Source of the DNA: Jiulongibacter sediminis
Lineage (GTDB): Bacteria > Bacteroidota > Bacteroidia > Cytophagales > Spirosomataceae
NCBI RefSeq assembly: GCF_001306455.1
Contig: NZ_LGTQ01000006.1
Location: forward strand, 682,001-746,000
Reading direction: 5' to 3'
DNA: 64,000 nucleotides
Position numbers and translations under genes: made by a program. Shown here piece after piece: positions 63,094 to 64,000 of this stretch. Numbering within the stretch: the first letter of the stretch is position 1; the number at the start of each line of letters is the position of its first letter. The notes beneath the pieces are model-generated. The model saw only the letters and a program-made list of their open reading frames with translations, searched no databases and was not told the DNA's origin.

Positions 63094-63417
63094 ATGACAA
63101 ATACCCCTACACCCAAAATTCTCGGAAAAGACAGTAATGAAAACGTTTATTTTCTGACCGCCTCTTCAAATTATACCTTCCTCAGCTTTAGCAACGGAAA
63201 AAGAAGGATTTCCGGCTACTCACTTGGCTTTTTTGAAAATGTATTGAACGATGACTTTTTAAGGGTCAATAGATCATATTTGATTAATAAGTCCTTTATA
63301 GATAAAGTGTTAGATCGTGGAGGAAAGCATTTTGTAAGACTAAAAAACAATCAGGAAATCAGAATATCCCGACGTAAAACATCACAGATTCTTAAAGTCT
63401 GTAAAATATATAAATGA
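63094..63417 (+). CDS. Stand-alone LytTR DNA-binding protein
   Basis: 107 residues, just a LytTR domain: NVYFLTASSNYTFLSFSNGKRRISGYSLGFFENVL, FLRVNRSYLINKSFID, RLKNNQEIRISRRKTSQIL, with the conserved arginine-rich end. There is no receiver domain or membrane helix, so it must be regulated by expression, ligand or a partner. ATG 63094 is taken because the longer frame to 63043 runs into the palindrome at 63025. It is divergent from the two-component genes. Confidence 0.85.
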   Translation: MTNTPTPKILGKDSNENVYFLTASSNYTFLSFSNGKRRISGYSLGFFENVLNDDFLRVNRSYLINKSFIDKVLDRGGKHFVRLKNNQEIRISRRKTSQILKVCKIYK

Positions 63418-63859
63418 CTTCGGCTTGTAATGATTGAGAACTCCCTATTCGGCAAACATTCTGCCTTTTCATGACCTGAATAGCATTAAGCAGTTTTCGG
63501 ATACTTTGAGGCAAATAAAAACTCTGGGTTATTTACAGATGGTCTAGTTTTCACAATAACTGGCCTAGAAGTTTTGTCGGACCAAGTTTTGGAAGAAAAT
63601 TCTTGCCAAACGTGGTATTTAAAGTAGATTCCTATGTTTAAAAACAGGAAGAAGGTGTGAAAATCTTTAAAAATTGAATCTGCTTATAGTGTTAAGAGTG
63701 AATTCCAAAGGGCTGGCAAAAATGTAACGCTTGTGGGCTTTTTAATCGAATTCAATGCAGTTGAAGATAACCTATGATCTCGCTCTTGCTAAAAACAGCA
63801 TCATGCCTCTGAACCTCACCCGAACAAACCATTGAATTCAACACTTCCGGCCAGATAAG
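63418..63859. other. Spacer with no recognisable gene
   Basis: 442 bases between the LytTR gene and the last, partial gene. I find no frame with family motifs, no tRNA-like fold and no clear promoter or terminator. It is A+T-rich with short unrelated T-runs. It could hold decayed coding sequence. Confidence 0.4.
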
Positions 63860-64000
63860 TTAATCGTATTCAACGTAGACTTTATCAAAGTTGTCTTTGT
63901 TCAGGATATTGAAATAGGGGCTTTTGGGGTCTTTGATGATGGAAGTCAGAAAACCGTTGACATTCAACTCTTGAATTTCTTTCATAGAGAATTCAAGGAG
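63860..64000 (-). CDS. 3' end of an unidentified protein gene
   Basis: On the minus strand a frame open from the window edge ends at the TAA 63862-63860, giving 46 C-terminal residues. They include KEIQELNVNGFLTSIIKDPKSP and the end FDKVYVEYD. The protein-like composition (acidic and aromatic, no low complexity) suggests a real gene, but no family is recognised, and the start is beyond the window. Confidence 0.6.
   Translation of the reverse strand, partial: LLEFSMKEIQELNVNGFLTSIIKDPKSPYFNILNKDNFDKVYVEYD

Overview
The window looks like a chromosomal segment of a free-living member of the Bacteroidota, probably order Cytophagales. The reasons are several -7 boxes fitting the phylum consensus TAnnTTTG, few Shine-Dalgarno sites, many secreted glycoside hydrolases and lipoproteins, and phylum-typical families (DUF4097, DUF5916, darcynin, GH127/146, propeller sensor kinases). 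I could run no searches, so genus and species are open.

Layout. 1-3149: end of a trp operon (trpE partial, a DUF3052-like gene, trpG, trpD). 3212-8946: housekeeping and small genes (lipoprotein, membrane protein, murB, a 2-hydroxyacid dehydrogenase, a frameshifted MFS transporter, NTF2-like and GNAT proteins). 9035-18029 (minus): an arabinose block, GH127/146, GH51, araB, araA, araD, followed by an arfB-type ribosome-rescue gene with an in-frame amber codon, flanked by two REP-like hairpins. 18197-22125 (plus): an esterase, a Crp/Fnr regulator, and two transcription units (cupin; darcynin-SDR-DoxX) that share a 15-bp box at identical spacing from their promoters. 22215-33073 (minus): hemicellulose esterases, two GH43, one GH95, an AraC regulator and a Nudix-type AraR-like regulator. 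33230-37226 (minus): L-lactate oxidation (lldD, lutABC). 37372-44323: serine hydrolase, yaaA, amino-acid permease with a small partner, DUF5916 protein. 44500-47597 (minus): ECF sigma factor, HEAT-type anti-sigma and two DUF4097 proteins. 47925-59098: amino-sugar and sugar oxidation genes (nagB, nagA, two Gfo/Idh/MocA dehydrogenases, a soluble sugar dehydrogenase, an acyltransferase-like membrane protein, an MFS sugar transporter), with an A+T-rich McrBC-type restriction pair wedged between nagB and nagA. 59240-63417: sensor kinase and response regulator, and a stand-alone LytTR protein across a 20-bp perfect palindrome. The last bases hold the end of an unidentified gene.

How it works together. 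The arabinose block and the esterase/GH43/GH95 block look like one hemicellulose (arabinoxylan or arabinan) programme. Esterases and arabinofuranosidases would release L-arabinose, and AraB/A/D would convert it to D-xylulose 5-phosphate. Three sites with the pattern TGTGTC-N5-GACACA lie in the promoters of araB, the 18197 esterase and the GH95-led operon, and fit control by the AraR-like Nudix regulator encoded next to the third site. No SusC/SusD pair or arabinose transporter is in the window, so uptake must be encoded elsewhere.

The most interesting signals are the inferred AraR regulon, the paired Crp/Fnr boxes, the amber codon in arfB between REP-like elements, the low-complexity repeat carried in frame inside lutC, the McrBC island inside the nag operon, and the palindrome between the response regulator and LytTR genes.
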